A stretch of DNA of 64,000 bases from contig OY970326.1 of assembly GCA_963717155.1 (NCBI GenBank), positions 2,790,001 through 2,854,000 on the forward strand. The letters are read 5' to 3'. Shown in pieces: positions 51,511 through 59,636 of the stretch. Position 1 is the first letter of the stretch. Every line of letters begins with the position of its first letter. A program made the position numbers and the translations under genes. This stretch comes from G963717155 sp963717155 (lineage in GTDB: Bacteria; Actinomycetota; Thermoleophilia; Gaiellales; JALYLC01). The notes under the pieces were generated by a model, which made no database searches, had not been told where the DNA came from, and saw only the letters and a program-made list of their open reading frames with translations.

Positions 51511-52172
51511 ACCACGACGAGATTCTCCAGGGCCTGTACGACCAGACGCTGGTCGGAAACGCGCCCGCGGTGCTCGATCTGACCAACGAAGGTCTTGCGA
51601 CCGGCCTCACCCCGGAGCGGATGCTGTTCGAGGCATTGATCCCCTCGCTCGAGGAGGTGGGCGCGCGCTTCGAGCGGGGCGACTTCTTCGTCCCCGAGAT
51701 GCTGATCGCCGGCAAGGCCATGTCGGGCGCGCTCGACCTGCTGCGCCCGCTGCTCGCCGAGACCGGCGCCGAGACCGTCGGCAAGTTCGTCATGGGCACC
51801 GTCAAGGGCGACGTGCACGACATCGGCAAGAACCTCGTCAACATCATGCTGGAGGGTGCCGGCTTCGAGGTCATCGACCTCGGCGTGCAGGTTCCGCCCG
51901 AGAAGTTCATCGCGGCGATCGAGGAGCACAAGCCCGACATCGTCGGGTTCTCGGCGTTCCTGACGACCACGATGCCGATGTTCAAGGCCAACATCAACGC
52001 GCTCGAGAAGGCCGGCATGCGGCAGAGCGTGATCGTGATGGTCGGTGGCGCACCTGTCACGCAGGAGTACGCCGACGCCGTCGGCGCCGACGGCTATGCG
52101 GCCGACGCCTCTGCCGCCGTCAAGCTCGCGAAGTCCCTGATCAAGGAACGACGCGCGATGGCGCCGGCCTGA
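51507..52172 (+). CDS. Corrinoid (B12-binding) protein of the MtbC/MttC type
   Basis: A 221-aa two-domain protein: an N-terminal helical cap (EILQGLYDQTLVGN...GLTPERMLFEALIPSLEEVGARFERGDFFVPEMLIAGKAMSGALDLL, about residues 5-85) and a Rossmann-like cobalamin domain with the lower-ligand motif VKGDVHDIGKNLV (DxHxxG, His about 106), then GFSAFLTTTM and VMVGGAPVTQEYADAVGADGYAADA. It carries methyl groups on cobalt between the MttB-family enzyme and the methyl-THF:corrinoid methyltransferase encoded at 54367. It overlaps the IclR stop by four bases. Confidence 0.95.
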   Translation: MNHDEILQGLYDQTLVGNAPAVLDLTNEGLATGLTPERMLFEALIPSLEEVGARFERGDFFVPEMLIAGKAMSGALDLLRPLLAETGAETVGKFVMGTVKGDVHDIGKNLVNIMLEGAGFEVIDLGVQVPPEKFIAAIEEHKPDIVGFSAFLTTTMPMFKANINALEKAGMRQSVIVMVGGAPVTQEYADAVGADGYAADASAAVKLAKSLIKERRAMAPA

Positions 52173-52177
52173 GCTCC

Positions 52178-52552
52178 GTGAAGCTCCTCTCGCTCGCCGA
52201 GCACGCGGTCAAGGGGCCCGTCTTCGGGTGCCAGATGTGCGGGCAGTGCGTCCTGCACTCGACCGGCATGACGTGCCCGATGACGTGTCCGAAGACATTG
52301 CGCAACGGACCGTGCGGCGGCGTTCGCGAGGACGGGCACTGCGAGGTGAAGCCCGAGATGCGCTGTGTGTGGGTCAAGGCGTACGACCGCGCCGGACACC
52401 TGCCGCTGCTGCCCACGGCCTGGCGCGAGGGCCTGAACCACCTCCGCCCGCCGGTCGACAACCGGCTGCAGGGCAGCTCGTCGTGGCAGAACCTCGCCAC
52501 CGGGCGCGACCGGCAGGTGCCCCGCGGCTGGAGCCCAGGTGAGCACGCATGA
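52178..52552 (+). CDS. MetV-like methylene-THF reductase C-terminal domain protein (Cys-rich)
   Basis: A 124-aa stand-alone protein corresponding to the MTHFR-C domain. It is rich in Cys: FGCQMCGQCVLHSTGMTCPMTCPKTLRNGPCGGVREDGHCEV carries CxxCxxC...C...C...C...C, suggesting an Fe-S cluster or Zn. In acetogens such a protein (MetV) joins MetF to form the reductase complex. Here it starts at GTG 52178, 5 bases after the corrinoid gene, and its end overlaps the first MetF-like gene by four bases. The role of an electron-transfer subunit for the neighbouring MTHFR proteins is inferred from this order. Confidence 0.82.
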   Translation: MKLLSLAEHAVKGPVFGCQMCGQCVLHSTGMTCPMTCPKTLRNGPCGGVREDGHCEVKPEMRCVWVKAYDRAGHLPLLPTAWREGLNHLRPPVDNRLQGSSSWQNLATGRDRQVPRGWSPGEHA

Positions 52553-53490
52553 GCTCGCGGCTCCGCGAGCTGTGCCAGGAGCGCTCCCGGCCGATCATCA
52601 CCGCCGAGCTGCCGACGATCGACGTCGGCGGCCTCGACGAGGTGCGGCGCCGCGTCGCCCCGCTCGCGAGCTACGTCGATGCGGTCAACGCGACAGATAA
52701 CACCGCAGCGCACGCGCACGCATCGAACGTCGCGATCGCAATCGCGCTGACGCGACTGGACGTCGAGCCGGTGCTGCAGGTCGTGTGCCGCGACAAGAAC
52801 CGCCTGGCGCTGCAGGCGGACATTCTCGGAGCGTCGCTGCACGGCGTCGTGAACATCGCCTGTCTGACGGGCGACGACGTGACCGCCGGCGACGAGCCCG
52901 AGGCCCGCCGCGTGTTCGACTGCGACGGCCCCCAGCTCGTCGCGATCGCCGAGGGTCTGCGCTCCGGCGCGACACTCGCGGGGCGGCCGCTCGATCCGCC
53001 ACCCGACCTCTTTCTCGGTGCCGTCGAGAACCCCGGTGCGCCACCGCTCGCCCACCGGCCCGAGCGGGCGGCCAAGAAGGTCGCCGCCGGCGCGCGCTTC
53101 CTCCAGCTGCAGATCTCCTACCGGCCGGAACAGCTCGAGGCGTTCGTGGCCGGCGCCCGCGTGCTCGGCGTGACCGATCGCTGCGCGCTGTTGCCGACCA
53201 TCTGCCTCGTCGGCGGCGACCGTGCCCTGCGCTTCATGGACGAGCGCGTTCCCGGCATCTCGGTCCCGGCAGCCACGATCGAACGGATCGCGCGGGCCTC
53301 CGATCCCGGCGAGGAGACCTACCAGCTCGCGCTCGAGCAGGCACGCCACGCGCTCGCAATCGACGGCGTCGCCGGGCTCCACCTGACCAGCTTCCGGCGA
53401 GACAACGCGATCGCGCGGCTCTGCGACGACCTTGGCCTCGGCGCGGGCAGCGCAGTGCGGACACGACTCGAGGAGGCATCGCCCTCGTGA
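52549..53490 (+). CDS. Methylenetetrahydrofolate reductase-like protein 1
   Basis: A 313-aa MetF-family TIM barrel. It begins LRELCQERSRPIITAELPTIDVGGLDEVRRRVAPLASYVDAVNATDNTAAHAH (canonical MTHFR has ...E..PP......D..T.N..), followed by VEPVLQVVCRDKNRLALQADILGASLHGVVNIACLTGDD, the FAD-contact strand of MTHFRs, and QISYRPEQLEAFV. It should interconvert methyl-THF and methylene-THF, here in the oxidative direction, with the MetV-like protein. It overlaps both neighbours by four bases. The pair of tandem MetF homologues is unusual, and the partner requirement cannot be read from sequence. Confidence 0.88.
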   Translation: MSSRLRELCQERSRPIITAELPTIDVGGLDEVRRRVAPLASYVDAVNATDNTAAHAHASNVAIAIALTRLDVEPVLQVVCRDKNRLALQADILGASLHGVVNIACLTGDDVTAGDEPEARRVFDCDGPQLVAIAEGLRSGATLAGRPLDPPPDLFLGAVENPGAPPLAHRPERAAKKVAAGARFLQLQISYRPEQLEAFVAGARVLGVTDRCALLPTICLVGGDRALRFMDERVPGISVPAATIERIARASDPGEETYQLALEQARHALAIDGVAGLHLTSFRRDNAIARLCDDLGLGAGSAVRTRLEEASPS

Positions 53491-54356
53491 GCCCGTTGTC
53501 GCTGCGCGAGCGCCTCCGGAGCGGACGACCGGTGATCACCTCCGAGCTCGTCCCGCCACGCGGTGCCGACGCGGACGCCGTGCTCGGGCAGGTCGCGACG
53601 CTCGGCTTCGCCGATGCCCTGAACATCACCGACCTGCCGCAGGCGCGCACCCGCATGTCGGCCCTCGCAGCGGCGGCGCTCGTGCTGCGGGCAGGCGGCC
53701 GGCCGATCCTGCAGATGACGACGCGCGACCGCAACCGCCTCGCGCTCGCGGCCGATGCGATCGGAGCGGCCGCCCTGGGCGTCGAGGCGGTGCTGCCGCT
53801 GTTCGGCGATCCCGTGCCGCAGGGGATCGAGGCATCCGAGGTGCGCGACGTCGACTCTGCCGGCCTCGTCGCACTACTCGCAGACCTCGCGGAGGGCCGC
53901 ACGCCAGACGGACTCGAGCTCGACGTTCCGGCCTCGTTTCTCATCGGCGCCGCCGCGACGCCGGGACGCACGACGCTCGAGAACCTTGAGAGCAAGATCG
54001 ACGCGGGAGCCGCGTTCGTCCAGACGCAGATCGTGCTCGACGCCGACGCCTTCGCAGCCTGGCTCGAGCCGTTCCGCGACGCCGGCCTGTGCGACCGGGT
54101 CGCGATCCTGCCCGGTGTCGTGATCCCGCGCTCCGCGGCCATGGTCGAGCGGATGGCGGGCTTCGGCGCGCTCGTCGCCGACGGCGTGGCCGAGCGCGCC
54201 GAGCAGGGCGACGGACTCGCGTTCGCATGCGAGCTGGCCGAGCGCCTGCTCGCCCTCCCCGGCGTCGCCGGCCTCCACCTGATGCCGCTCGGCGCGAGCC
54301 CCGAGGCGATGTCGGAGCTCGCCGCACACGCCCGTCGCGCGCACGCCCAACGCTAA
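53487..54356 (+). CDS. Methylenetetrahydrofolate reductase-like protein 2
   Basis: A 289-aa second MetF homologue, clearly related to the previous one in the first half (LRSGRPVITSELVPPRGADADAVLGQVATLGFADALNITDLPQARTRMSALAAAALV; GRPILQMTTRDRNRLALAADAIGAAALGVEAVLPLFGDP), then ASFLIGAAATPGRTTLENLESKIDAGAAFVQTQIVLDADAFAAWLEPFRD. It keeps the Glu in SELVPP and the DRNRLAL motif. Together with gene 1 it may form a heteromer or divide substrates, or one copy may have lost activity. It begins at GTG 53487 overlapping gene 1 by four bases. Confidence 0.85.
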   Translation: MSPLSLRERLRSGRPVITSELVPPRGADADAVLGQVATLGFADALNITDLPQARTRMSALAAAALVLRAGGRPILQMTTRDRNRLALAADAIGAAALGVEAVLPLFGDPVPQGIEASEVRDVDSAGLVALLADLAEGRTPDGLELDVPASFLIGAAATPGRTTLENLESKIDAGAAFVQTQIVLDADAFAAWLEPFRDAGLCDRVAILPGVVIPRSAAMVERMAGFGALVADGVAERAEQGDGLAFACELAERLLALPGVAGLHLMPLGASPEAMSELAAHARRAHAQR

Positions 54357-54366
54357 GGAAACCCCC

Positions 54367-55221
54367 TTGCACACGACCCTCTCGTCCGCCACGAAGACCG
54401 TCACGATCGGCCACGATCAACCGTTCTGCATCATCGGCGAGCGCATCAACCCGACCGGTCGCAAGGCGTTCGCCGCCGCGCTCCGCGAGGGCGACCTGTC
54501 GCAGATCGTCATCGACGTCGAGGCGCAGGTGGCCGCAGGTGCACACGTGCTCGACGTCAACATGGGCGTCCCGCTGACGGACGAGCCCGACCTGCTGTCG
54601 CGGGCCATCCGGCTCGTGCAGGAGCACACCGACCTGCCGATCTGCATCGACTCGTCGATCATCGAGGCACTCGAAGCGGGCCTCGAGGCCTACGAGGGCA
54701 AGGCCCTCGTCAACTCGGTGACCGGCGAGGACGAGCGCCTCGAGGCGATCCTCCCGCTCGTCAAGCGCCACGGCGCGGCCGTGATCGCCCTCGCGAACGA
54801 CGAGACGGGCATTCCGATGACGGTCGAGGAGCGCCTCGAGATCACGCGGAAGATCGCGCGGGTGGCGGTGGAGGAGTACGGCATCGCGCTCGAGGACATC
54901 GTGATCGATCCGCTCGCGATGACCGTCGGCGCCGATCCCCAGGCCGTGACGACGACGATCGACACGATCCGCGCGATCCGCGACGAGCTCGGCCTGAACA
55001 TGTGCCTCGGCGCATCGAACATCAGCTTCGGACTTCCGAACCGCCACACGCTGAACGCGGCGTTCCTGCCGATGGCGAACGCGGCGGGCCTGACCAGCGC
55101 GATCATGAACGCCCTCGCCCCCGAGTGCGTGATCGCGGCCCACGCCAGTGACCTGCTGCTGGGCAACGACCCGTGGGGCGCCAACTGGATTGCGCAGTTC
55201 CGCTCCGCTGCGGCCGTATAA
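54367..55221 (+). CDS. Methyltetrahydrofolate:corrinoid methyltransferase (pterin-binding)
   Basis: A 284-aa DHPS-fold TIM barrel of the AcsE/MtvA/MtqA family. The N-terminal pterin-site motif is FCIIGERINPTGRKAFAAAL (residues about 21-40), followed by VAAGAHVLDVNMGVPLTDEP, ICIDSSIIEALEAGLEAYEGKALVNSVTGED, and NMCLGASNISFGLPNRHTLNAAFLPMANAAG. It moves the methyl group from the methylated corrinoid protein to THF (or the reverse). A TTG start at 54367 with AAGGA upstream is used. Homocysteine methyltransferase MetH has the same domain, but the single-domain form and the gene order support the corrinoid transfer role. Confidence 0.93.
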   Translation: MHTTLSSATKTVTIGHDQPFCIIGERINPTGRKAFAAALREGDLSQIVIDVEAQVAAGAHVLDVNMGVPLTDEPDLLSRAIRLVQEHTDLPICIDSSIIEALEAGLEAYEGKALVNSVTGEDERLEAILPLVKRHGAAVIALANDETGIPMTVEERLEITRKIARVAVEEYGIALEDIVIDPLAMTVGADPQAVTTTIDTIRAIRDELGLNMCLGASNISFGLPNRHTLNAAFLPMANAAGLTSAIMNALAPECVIAAHASDLLLGNDPWGANWIAQFRSAAAV

Positions 55222-55225
55222 GGAG

Positions 55226-57109
55226 ATGTCCGTCACGGACGACAGCAAGCTCGACGAGGCCGCCGGCCACGACGGCAGGGGCCGGGTCATCCTGCGCTTC
55301 GAGCCGTCCGGCGTCGAGACGCGGGTCCCGCCCGGGGTGAACCTGTTCGACGCCGCGAGCTGGAACGGCGTGGCGATCGACTCGACCTGCGGCGGCCACG
55401 GGACGTGCAAGAAGTGCCGCGTGCGCATCGTCGACGGCGACACACCCGTCTCGAGCCTCGACGTGCGCGCGTTCACCACGGACGAGCTCCGCGACGGCTG
55501 GCGCCTCGCCTGCCGCGCAGTCGCGACGACCAGCCTCGAGGTCGAGGTACCGCCGCTCGTCACGCGCCCGAAGGCGGCGACGGTCGGTGTCGGCCGCCAG
55601 GTGATCCTGCGACCGTCGCTCCAGAAGCGCTACCTCGAGCTCGAGGAGCCGACGCTCGAGGATCAGGCGAGCGATCTCGAACGCGTGCTACGTGAGATCG
55701 ACGACCTGGAGCTCACCGCGTCGCTCGAGGTCCTGCGCGGCCTCGGCCCCACGCTGCGCTCGTCGAACTTCCAGGTGACCGCCGTGATCTCGGATGACGA
55801 GCTGATCGACGTCGAGCCCGGTGACACGACCGAGTCGCGCCACGGCATGGCGTTCGATCTCGGGACGACGACCGTGGTCGCAACGCTGCTCGACCTCGGC
55901 ACCGGCACGCCGGTCGCGGTCGCCTCGATGCTCAACAAGCAACAGCCGTTCGGTGCCGACGTGATCACCCGGATCTCGGCGACGATGCTCGACCCCGAGG
56001 CACTCGGCCGCCTCCGTGACCGCGCGCAGGAGACGCTCGCGGAGCTGGCCGCCGAGGTCTGCGAGAAGGGCGGCATCGATCCTCGCGCGGTCTACGAGGT
56101 GGCGCTCGCGGGCAACGCGACGATGACGCAGCTCGTGCTCGGGATGGATCCCGAGCCGCTCGGTGTCGCGCCGTTCATCATGGCCACGCGGACGTTCGAG
56201 ACCCTGCGCGCATCCGATCTCGGCCTCGCGCTGCATCCCCGGGCGACCGCCTACCTCTTCCCGGCGCTCGGCGCCTACGTCGGCGGCGACATCGTGGCCG
56301 GCGTCCTCGCCACCGGCATGACCCGCGACCGGCGACTGCGCCTGTTCATCGACGTCGGCACGAACTGCGAGATCGTGCTCGGCAGCGCGGAGCGCGTCGT
56401 GACGACGGCGGCGCCGGCCGGGCCGGCGTTCGAGGCCGCGCAGATCAAGTGCGGGATGCGAGCCGCCGAAGGGGCGATCGAGACCGTCAAGATCGACGCG
56501 GGCGAGCTCAAGCTCGGAGTGATCGGCGAGGTGCAGGCACAGGGACTGTGCGGCTCGGGCCTCGTCGACGCGGTGGCCGAGCTCGTGCGCGAGGGACTGC
56601 TCGACGCGTCCGGGCGCTTCCTGACCGACGAGGCTGCACGCGAGCTGTCGCCGGCGCTCGCAGACCGCCTCGTGATGCGCGGGGAAGAGCGCGTGTTCGT
56701 GCTCGCCTGGCAGGGCGAGCCGGGGGACGTCGAACGCTCGGTGTTCCTGTCGCAGCGCGATGTCCGCGAGCTGCAGTTCGCCAAGGCCGCGATCGCGACG
56801 GGCTGGAACCTGCTCGTCGACGAGCTCGGGGTCGAGGTCGCAGACATCACGCAGGTGCTCCTGGCCGGGAGCTTCGGGTCGTATCTCTCTCCGGCCAGCG
56901 CGGTGCGCATCGGGCTCGTGCCGAAGCTGCCGGTCGCGCGGATCGTCGCCGCGGGCAACGTGGCGGGCGAGGGCGCGAAGATGGTGCTGCTGTCCGCCCA
57001 GGAGCGCGCGCAGGCGCTGGCGGTGCTCGAGGAGGTCGAGTACGTCGAGCTCTCGGGCCGCGAGGACTTCCAGGACATCTTCGTCGACCTCCTCGGGTTC
57101 CCGCAGTGA
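55226..57109 (+). CDS. Corrinoid reductive activator: ferredoxin-ASKHA (RACo/RamA-like, DUF4445) protein
   Basis: A 627-aa protein. Residues 20-105 form a [2Fe-2S] domain with STCGGHGTCKKCRVRI and RLACRA (Cys-x5-Cys-x2-Cys...Cys); residues 110-200 are a linker; and from about 205 on an ASKHA ATPase fold shows MAFDLGTTTVVATLLDLGTG (phosphate 1) and FIDVGTNCEIVLGS (phosphate 2) and closing AGSFGSYLSPASAVRIGLVPK. This matches RACo, which reduces inactive Co(II) corrinoid proteins with ATP. The ATG at 55226 is 4 bases after the previous stop and has AAGGAG directly upstream, so initiation is probably by re-initiation. It implies repair of corrinoid oxidised by air. Confidence 0.93.
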   Translation: MSVTDDSKLDEAAGHDGRGRVILRFEPSGVETRVPPGVNLFDAASWNGVAIDSTCGGHGTCKKCRVRIVDGDTPVSSLDVRAFTTDELRDGWRLACRAVATTSLEVEVPPLVTRPKAATVGVGRQVILRPSLQKRYLELEEPTLEDQASDLERVLREIDDLELTASLEVLRGLGPTLRSSNFQVTAVISDDELIDVEPGDTTESRHGMAFDLGTTTVVATLLDLGTGTPVAVASMLNKQQPFGADVITRISATMLDPEALGRLRDRAQETLAELAAEVCEKGGIDPRAVYEVALAGNATMTQLVLGMDPEPLGVAPFIMATRTFETLRASDLGLALHPRATAYLFPALGAYVGGDIVAGVLATGMTRDRRLRLFIDVGTNCEIVLGSAERVVTTAAPAGPAFEAAQIKCGMRAAEGAIETVKIDAGELKLGVIGEVQAQGLCGSGLVDAVAELVREGLLDASGRFLTDEAARELSPALADRLVMRGEERVFVLAWQGEPGDVERSVFLSQRDVRELQFAKAAIATGWNLLVDELGVEVADITQVLLAGSFGSYLSPASAVRIGLVPKLPVARIVAAGNVAGEGAKMVLLSAQERAQALAVLEEVEYVELSGREDFQDIFVDLLGFPQ

Positions 57110-57687
57110 CGACGGGCGTCGTCGCCTGCGGTGCACTGACGTTGCACATCGCGGCGATCGCACGCCGACGTGCGTGGGACATCGAGGTGCACCCGCTTCC
57201 CCCCGCGCTGCACAACCGCCCGGCCCTGATCGCCCCCGCGGTCGACGCGCTGCTCGGCGAGCTCGCAGACCGCCACGATCGGCTCGCCGTCGCCTACGCG
57301 GACTGCGGCAGCGGCGGCGCGATCGACGAGGTCTGCGAGCGCCACGGCGTCGCACGGCTCCCGGGACTGCACTGCTACGACGTGCTCGCGGGACGTCGCG
57401 CGCAGCAGCTCCTCGCCGAGGAGCCCGGCACGTACCTCCTGACCGACTTCCTCGTGCGGAGCTTCGACGCACTCGTGTGGCGCGGCCTCGGTCTCGATCG
57501 ATACCCAGAGCTGCGCGACGACTACTTCCGCCACTACCGGCGGGTGGTCTGGCTCGCCCAGCGCCCGACCGACGAGCTGCGTGCAGGTGCGGCACACGCC
57601 GCGAAGCGCCTCGGGCTGGGGCTCGAGACGGTCGAGACGGGCGAGGGCGGACTCGAGTCGGCGCTCGCCGAGCTCGTCACCCCCTAG
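57106..57687 (+). CDS. DUF1638 protein linked to corrinoid methyltransferases
   Basis: A 193-aa protein of the DUF1638 family, which recurs beside MttB-type methyltransferases and RACo-type activators in anaerobes. It starts GVVACGALTLHIAAIAR and has YADCGSGGAIDEV, LPGLHCYDVLAGRRA and FDALVWRGLGLDRYPELRDDYF, including conserved Cys residues near 69 and 89. The function is not known; cobalamin or thiol binding has been considered. The GTG at 57106 overlaps the RACo stop by four bases, so the seven genes from iclR are one unit of overlapping genes, ending 28 bases before the MFS start. Confidence 0.85.
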   Translation: MTTGVVACGALTLHIAAIARRRAWDIEVHPLPPALHNRPALIAPAVDALLGELADRHDRLAVAYADCGSGGAIDEVCERHGVARLPGLHCYDVLAGRRAQQLLAEEPGTYLLTDFLVRSFDALVWRGLGLDRYPELRDDYFRHYRRVVWLAQRPTDELRAGAAHAAKRLGLGLETVETGEGGLESALAELVTP

Positions 57688-57710
57688 TATCTTACGTTCA
57701 CGTAAGATAC
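57687..57710. promoter_or_regulatory. Perfect 11-bp inverted repeat, operator for the MFS-MerR operon
   Basis: GTATCTTACGT (57687-57697) and its complement ACGTAAGATAC (57700-57710) are separated by 2 bases. The repeat contains the likely -10 TAAGAT (57703-57708), 7 bases before the ATG at 57716, so binding of a dimeric regulator would block transcription. MerR-type regulators use such palindromes; the regulator gene at 59194 is the candidate. Confidence 0.8.
57703..57708 (+). promoter_or_regulatory. -10 hexamer for the MFS gene (leaderless)
   Basis: TAAGAT followed by 7 bases and the ATG at 57716, with no Shine-Dalgarno. It lies in the right arm of the inverted repeat. Confidence 0.45.
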
Positions 57711-57715
57711 GGATC

Positions 57716-59197
57716 ATGGCCACCACCCTTCCGAGCGAGCCGCGGCAGCGTCCGCGGATCGGCGTCCACTCCGAGCATGCCAACTACAAGTGGTGGGCGC
57801 TCTCGTGCACGAGCTTCGGAATGTTGCTGGCGACCGTCAACTCGGGCACCCTGATCATCGCCCTGCCCGACCTCGAGCGGGCCCTCCACTCGAGCCTGCT
57901 GCAGCTCGTGTGGGTGATCATCGCCTACATCATCGCGTCGACCGTGCTCGTGCTGCCTGCCGGCCGCCTGTCCGACATGTTCGGTCGCAAGCGCGCGTAC
58001 GTCGTGGGCTTCGTCGTGTTCTCGCTCGCCTCGCTCGGAGCCGGGTTCGCGTCGAGCGGCAGCGAGCTGATCGGCTGGCGGGTCCTGCAGGGCGTCGGTG
58101 GCGCGCTGATCTTCGCCAACGCGAGCGCGATCGTCACCGATGCGTTTCCGGCCGACGAGCTCGGCCTCGCGATGGGGACGAACACGATGGTCGCTGCGGT
58201 CGGTCTCGTCATCGGCCCCGTCCTCGGAGGCGCGCTGGTCACGATCGGCTGGTCGTGGGTGTTCTGGTTCAACGTCCCGCTCGGTGCGCTCGGTTGCGTC
58301 TGGGCGGCGCTCGTGTTGCGCGACATCGTCAGGCGGGATGTCGAGCGAGGGCTCGATGTCGCCGGCACGGTCTGCTGCATCGTCGGATTGACGACCCTCA
58401 CGTTCGCGCTGTCGAAGGGCGGCCTCACCGGCTGGGACGATCCCGCGGTGATCGGCGGCCTCGTGGCCGCCGCGATCTTCCTGCCGGCGTGGGTCCTGAT
58501 CGAGACCAGGTCGCGCGCTCCGATGCTCGACCTCACGATCTTCAAGAACCGCCTGTTCGCCGCTGCGGCGGCGGCAGCCTTCATCAACGGGCTCGCCCGT
58601 TTCGCGCTGACCTTCCTCTTCGTCTTCTACTTCCAGGGCCCCCAGCGCCAGGACCCGATCACGGCGGGGCTCGAGCTGGCGCCGATGGCGGCCGGCATGG
58701 TCGTCGCGTCCCCGATCGCCGGTCGCATCGCCGATCGGCACGGATCGCGCATGCTCGCCGCGCTCGGGATGGTGATCTCGGCCGGGGCGCTCGCCGGGAT
58801 GACGACGCTCGGAGTGTCGACGCCGTACTGGCAGAGCGCGATCTGGCTGGCGCTCGCCGGCATCGGCTCGGGTGTGTTCATGAGCCCGAACACGGCAGCG
58901 ATGATGGCCGCCGTGCCCGCACAGCGCCGGGGAGTGGCATCTGGCGCACGAACTATGCTGCAGAACATGGGCGCCGTGCTGTCGATCTCCTTCGTGATGG
59001 CGGTGATCACCTCGGCCGTGCCGCAGAACGTCCTCTTCTCGATCTTCTCGGGCGTCACCAGCGGGCTCGATGCCCGGCAGCTCGCACCGTTCATCGACAA
59101 CATGCACACGGCGCTCTGGACGCTTGCAGTGGTGTCGCTGATCGGCGCGGTCGTGTCGCTGATGCGTCCCACACACGTGAGGGAGGCGGCATCGTGA
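57716..59197 (+). CDS. MFS drug exporter, DHA2 (14-TM) family
   Basis: A 493-aa membrane protein with about fourteen transmembrane helices. Motif A is PAGRLSDMFGRKRAY (about residues 80-94), motif B is WRVLQGVGGALIFA, motif C is GLVIGPVLGGAL (about residues 163-174), and the second-half pattern is ISISFVMAVITSAV with MRP at the C-terminus. It exports cationic or hydrophobic drugs using the proton gradient. The start ATG 57716 lies 7 bases after a -10 hexamer in a perfect palindrome, and the GTG of the MerR gene overlaps its stop by four bases, so regulator and exporter are in one autoregulated operon. Confidence 0.92.
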   Translation: MATTLPSEPRQRPRIGVHSEHANYKWWALSCTSFGMLLATVNSGTLIIALPDLERALHSSLLQLVWVIIAYIIASTVLVLPAGRLSDMFGRKRAYVVGFVVFSLASLGAGFASSGSELIGWRVLQGVGGALIFANASAIVTDAFPADELGLAMGTNTMVAAVGLVIGPVLGGALVTIGWSWVFWFNVPLGALGCVWAALVLRDIVRRDVERGLDVAGTVCCIVGLTTLTFALSKGGLTGWDDPAVIGGLVAAAIFLPAWVLIETRSRAPMLDLTIFKNRLFAAAAAAAFINGLARFALTFLFVFYFQGPQRQDPITAGLELAPMAAGMVVASPIAGRIADRHGSRMLAALGMVISAGALAGMTTLGVSTPYWQSAIWLALAGIGSGVFMSPNTAAMMAAVPAQRRGVASGARTMLQNMGAVLSISFVMAVITSAVPQNVLFSIFSGVTSGLDARQLAPFIDNMHTALWTLAVVSLIGAVVSLMRPTHVREAAS

Positions 59198-59631
59198 CGG
59201 TGACCACCAAGGCGCTGAAGATCGGCGAGCTCGCTGCGCGCACCGGGACGACTCCGCGCACGATCCGGTACTACGAGGAGATCGGGCTCCTGCCTGCCCG
59301 GCCTGCGGCAGCGAAGGGCACGCACCGGCTGTACGACGAGGGGGACGTCGAGACGCTCGACTCGCTCGTACGCCTGCGCGAGCTGCTCGGGCTCTCGCTC
59401 GAGGGACTGAGGAGATTCGCCTCGGCCGAGACCGCACGGGCGGGCCTGCGCCGGGAGTTCGACGAGAGCGAGGCCCCCGCAGAGCGCGTCCGGATCCTCA
59501 CCGAGGCGCGCGGACACGTCGACAGCCAGCTCGCCCTGCTGCGCGAGCGGCGCAAGACGATCGCGGAACTCGAGGCCGAGCTCGAAGCGAGGCGGGCCCT
59601 CATCGAGTCCCGCCTCGCAGAGTTCCGCTAG
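59194..59631 (+). CDS. MerR-family transcriptional regulator
   Basis: A 145-aa regulator with the N-terminal MerR winged helix LKIGELAARTGTTPRTIRYYEEIGLLPARP (about residues 8-37), the wing HRLYDEGDVETLDSLVRLRELLGLSLEGLRRF and a C-terminal coiled-coil (LTEARGHVDSQLALLRERRKTIAELEAELEARRALIE) for dimerisation. There is no metal-binding Cys cluster at the C-terminus, so it senses a drug-like or other non-metal signal. It overlaps the MFS gene and probably binds the palindrome at 57687-57710. MerR proteins act both as repressor and activator by untwisting DNA. Confidence 0.92.
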   Translation: MTVTTKALKIGELAARTGTTPRTIRYYEEIGLLPARPAAAKGTHRLYDEGDVETLDSLVRLRELLGLSLEGLRRFASAETARAGLRREFDESEAPAERVRILTEARGHVDSQLALLRERRKTIAELEAELEARRALIESRLAEFR

Positions 59632-59636
59632 GCGCG

